Assembly: GCA_020630895.1 (NCBI GenBank) | Contig: JAHDII010000255.1 | Location: 1 to 5,058, forward strand | DNA: 5,058 bases | Direction: 5' to 3' | Source: Saprospiraceae bacterium | GTDB taxonomy: Bacteria; Bacteroidota; Bacteroidia; Chitinophagales; Saprospiraceae | Part shown: positions 4,965 through 5,058 of the stretch, in pieces | How the letters are laid out: each line of letters begins with the position of its first letter | Numbering within the stretch: the stretch's first letter is position 1 | Position numbers and translations under genes: made by a program | Notes under the pieces: model-generated | Seen by the model: the letters and a program-made list of their open reading frames with translations, nothing else | What the model was told of the DNA's origin: nothing | The model's database searches: none

Positions 4965-5058
4965 GAGTTCTTTTTTTGTAAATAAATAAGTTTTTTAAAT
5001 TTATAAGATTGATTAAATGAATATTTCTAGAAAATAAATTTTATTCTTCTGTTGAAAT
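4965..5058. other. AT-rich upstream region with no assignable gene
   Basis: These 94 bases lie upstream of the coiled-coil protein gene and should hold its promoter, but I find no exact TAnnTTTG on the minus strand. A short perfect palindrome, TTTCTAGAAA, is at 5024-5033. The last 18 bases read on the minus strand as ISTEE followed by a stop (5041-5043), which could be the end of an upstream minus-strand gene but is far too short to call. Confidence 0.4.

Noticed and set aside
5024..5033. Palindrome TTTCTAGAAA upstream of the coiled-coil protein gene
   Set aside because: A single 10-bp palindrome in AT-rich DNA with no second copy in the window; not enough to call an operator.
5041..5058. 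Possible last codons (ISTEE, stop) of another minus-strand gene
   Set aside because: Five codons at the window edge cannot be told from chance.
1..5058. CRISPR array, tRNA/rRNA genes, transposase or integrase, toxin-antitoxin pair
   Set aside because: No regularly spaced repeats, RNA gene signatures or recognisable mobile-element proteins are visible. The only direct repeat of note is the two-copy leader.

Overview
The window is very AT-rich and looks like Bacteroidota (flavobacterium-like). Four observations point there. A perfect TAnnTTTG-type -7 promoter element lies upstream of one gene. Convincing Shine-Dalgarno sequences are almost absent. The protein families (NRDE/TANGO2, a membrane-anchored TPR protein, a secreted protein with a C-terminal coiled coil) have relatives I associate with that phylum. 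The gene at the left edge ends in a Gly-rich beta segment of the type seen in secreted Bacteroidota proteins. The assignment is an inference from sequence style, not from a marker gene.

Layout, left to right. A plus-strand gene enters from the left edge and ends at 292; its start lies outside the window. Everything else is on the minus strand, so transcription runs right to left. From the right: a secreted coiled-coil protein (4964 to 4293) followed by its own terminator hairpin; a single-span membrane TPR protein (4104 to 3415) with a recognisable promoter and a strong terminator; then a tight five-gene cluster (3335 to 321). In transcription order the cluster is an NRDE/TANGO2-family protein, an ATP-grasp ligase-like protein overlapping it by 14 nt, a 49-codon ORF encoding a signal peptide plus a short tail, and two paralogous two-helix membrane proteins with a PH-like soluble part. 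A hairpin with a U-rich tail at about 292-342 closes the cluster and overlaps the end of the last gene. No intergenic stretch exceeds 300 bases. I see no tRNA, rRNA, CRISPR array, transposase or integrase.

How the genes may work together. The NRDE and ATP-grasp genes overlap and are probably translationally coupled. This pairs a putative Ntn-hydrolase-like protein with a putative amide/peptide-bond-forming ligase that has a hydrophobic N-terminal segment. The two paralogous membrane proteins downstream share a 67-bp, 65/67-identical DNA segment spanning their unusual GTG starts, although their proteins are only roughly 40% identical by eye. In the upstream copy this segment also encodes the end of the small secreted ORF. 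The shared leader and the small ORF are the most unusual features of the window. No substrate or phenotype can be read from the sequence, so a joint pathway is only a hypothesis.
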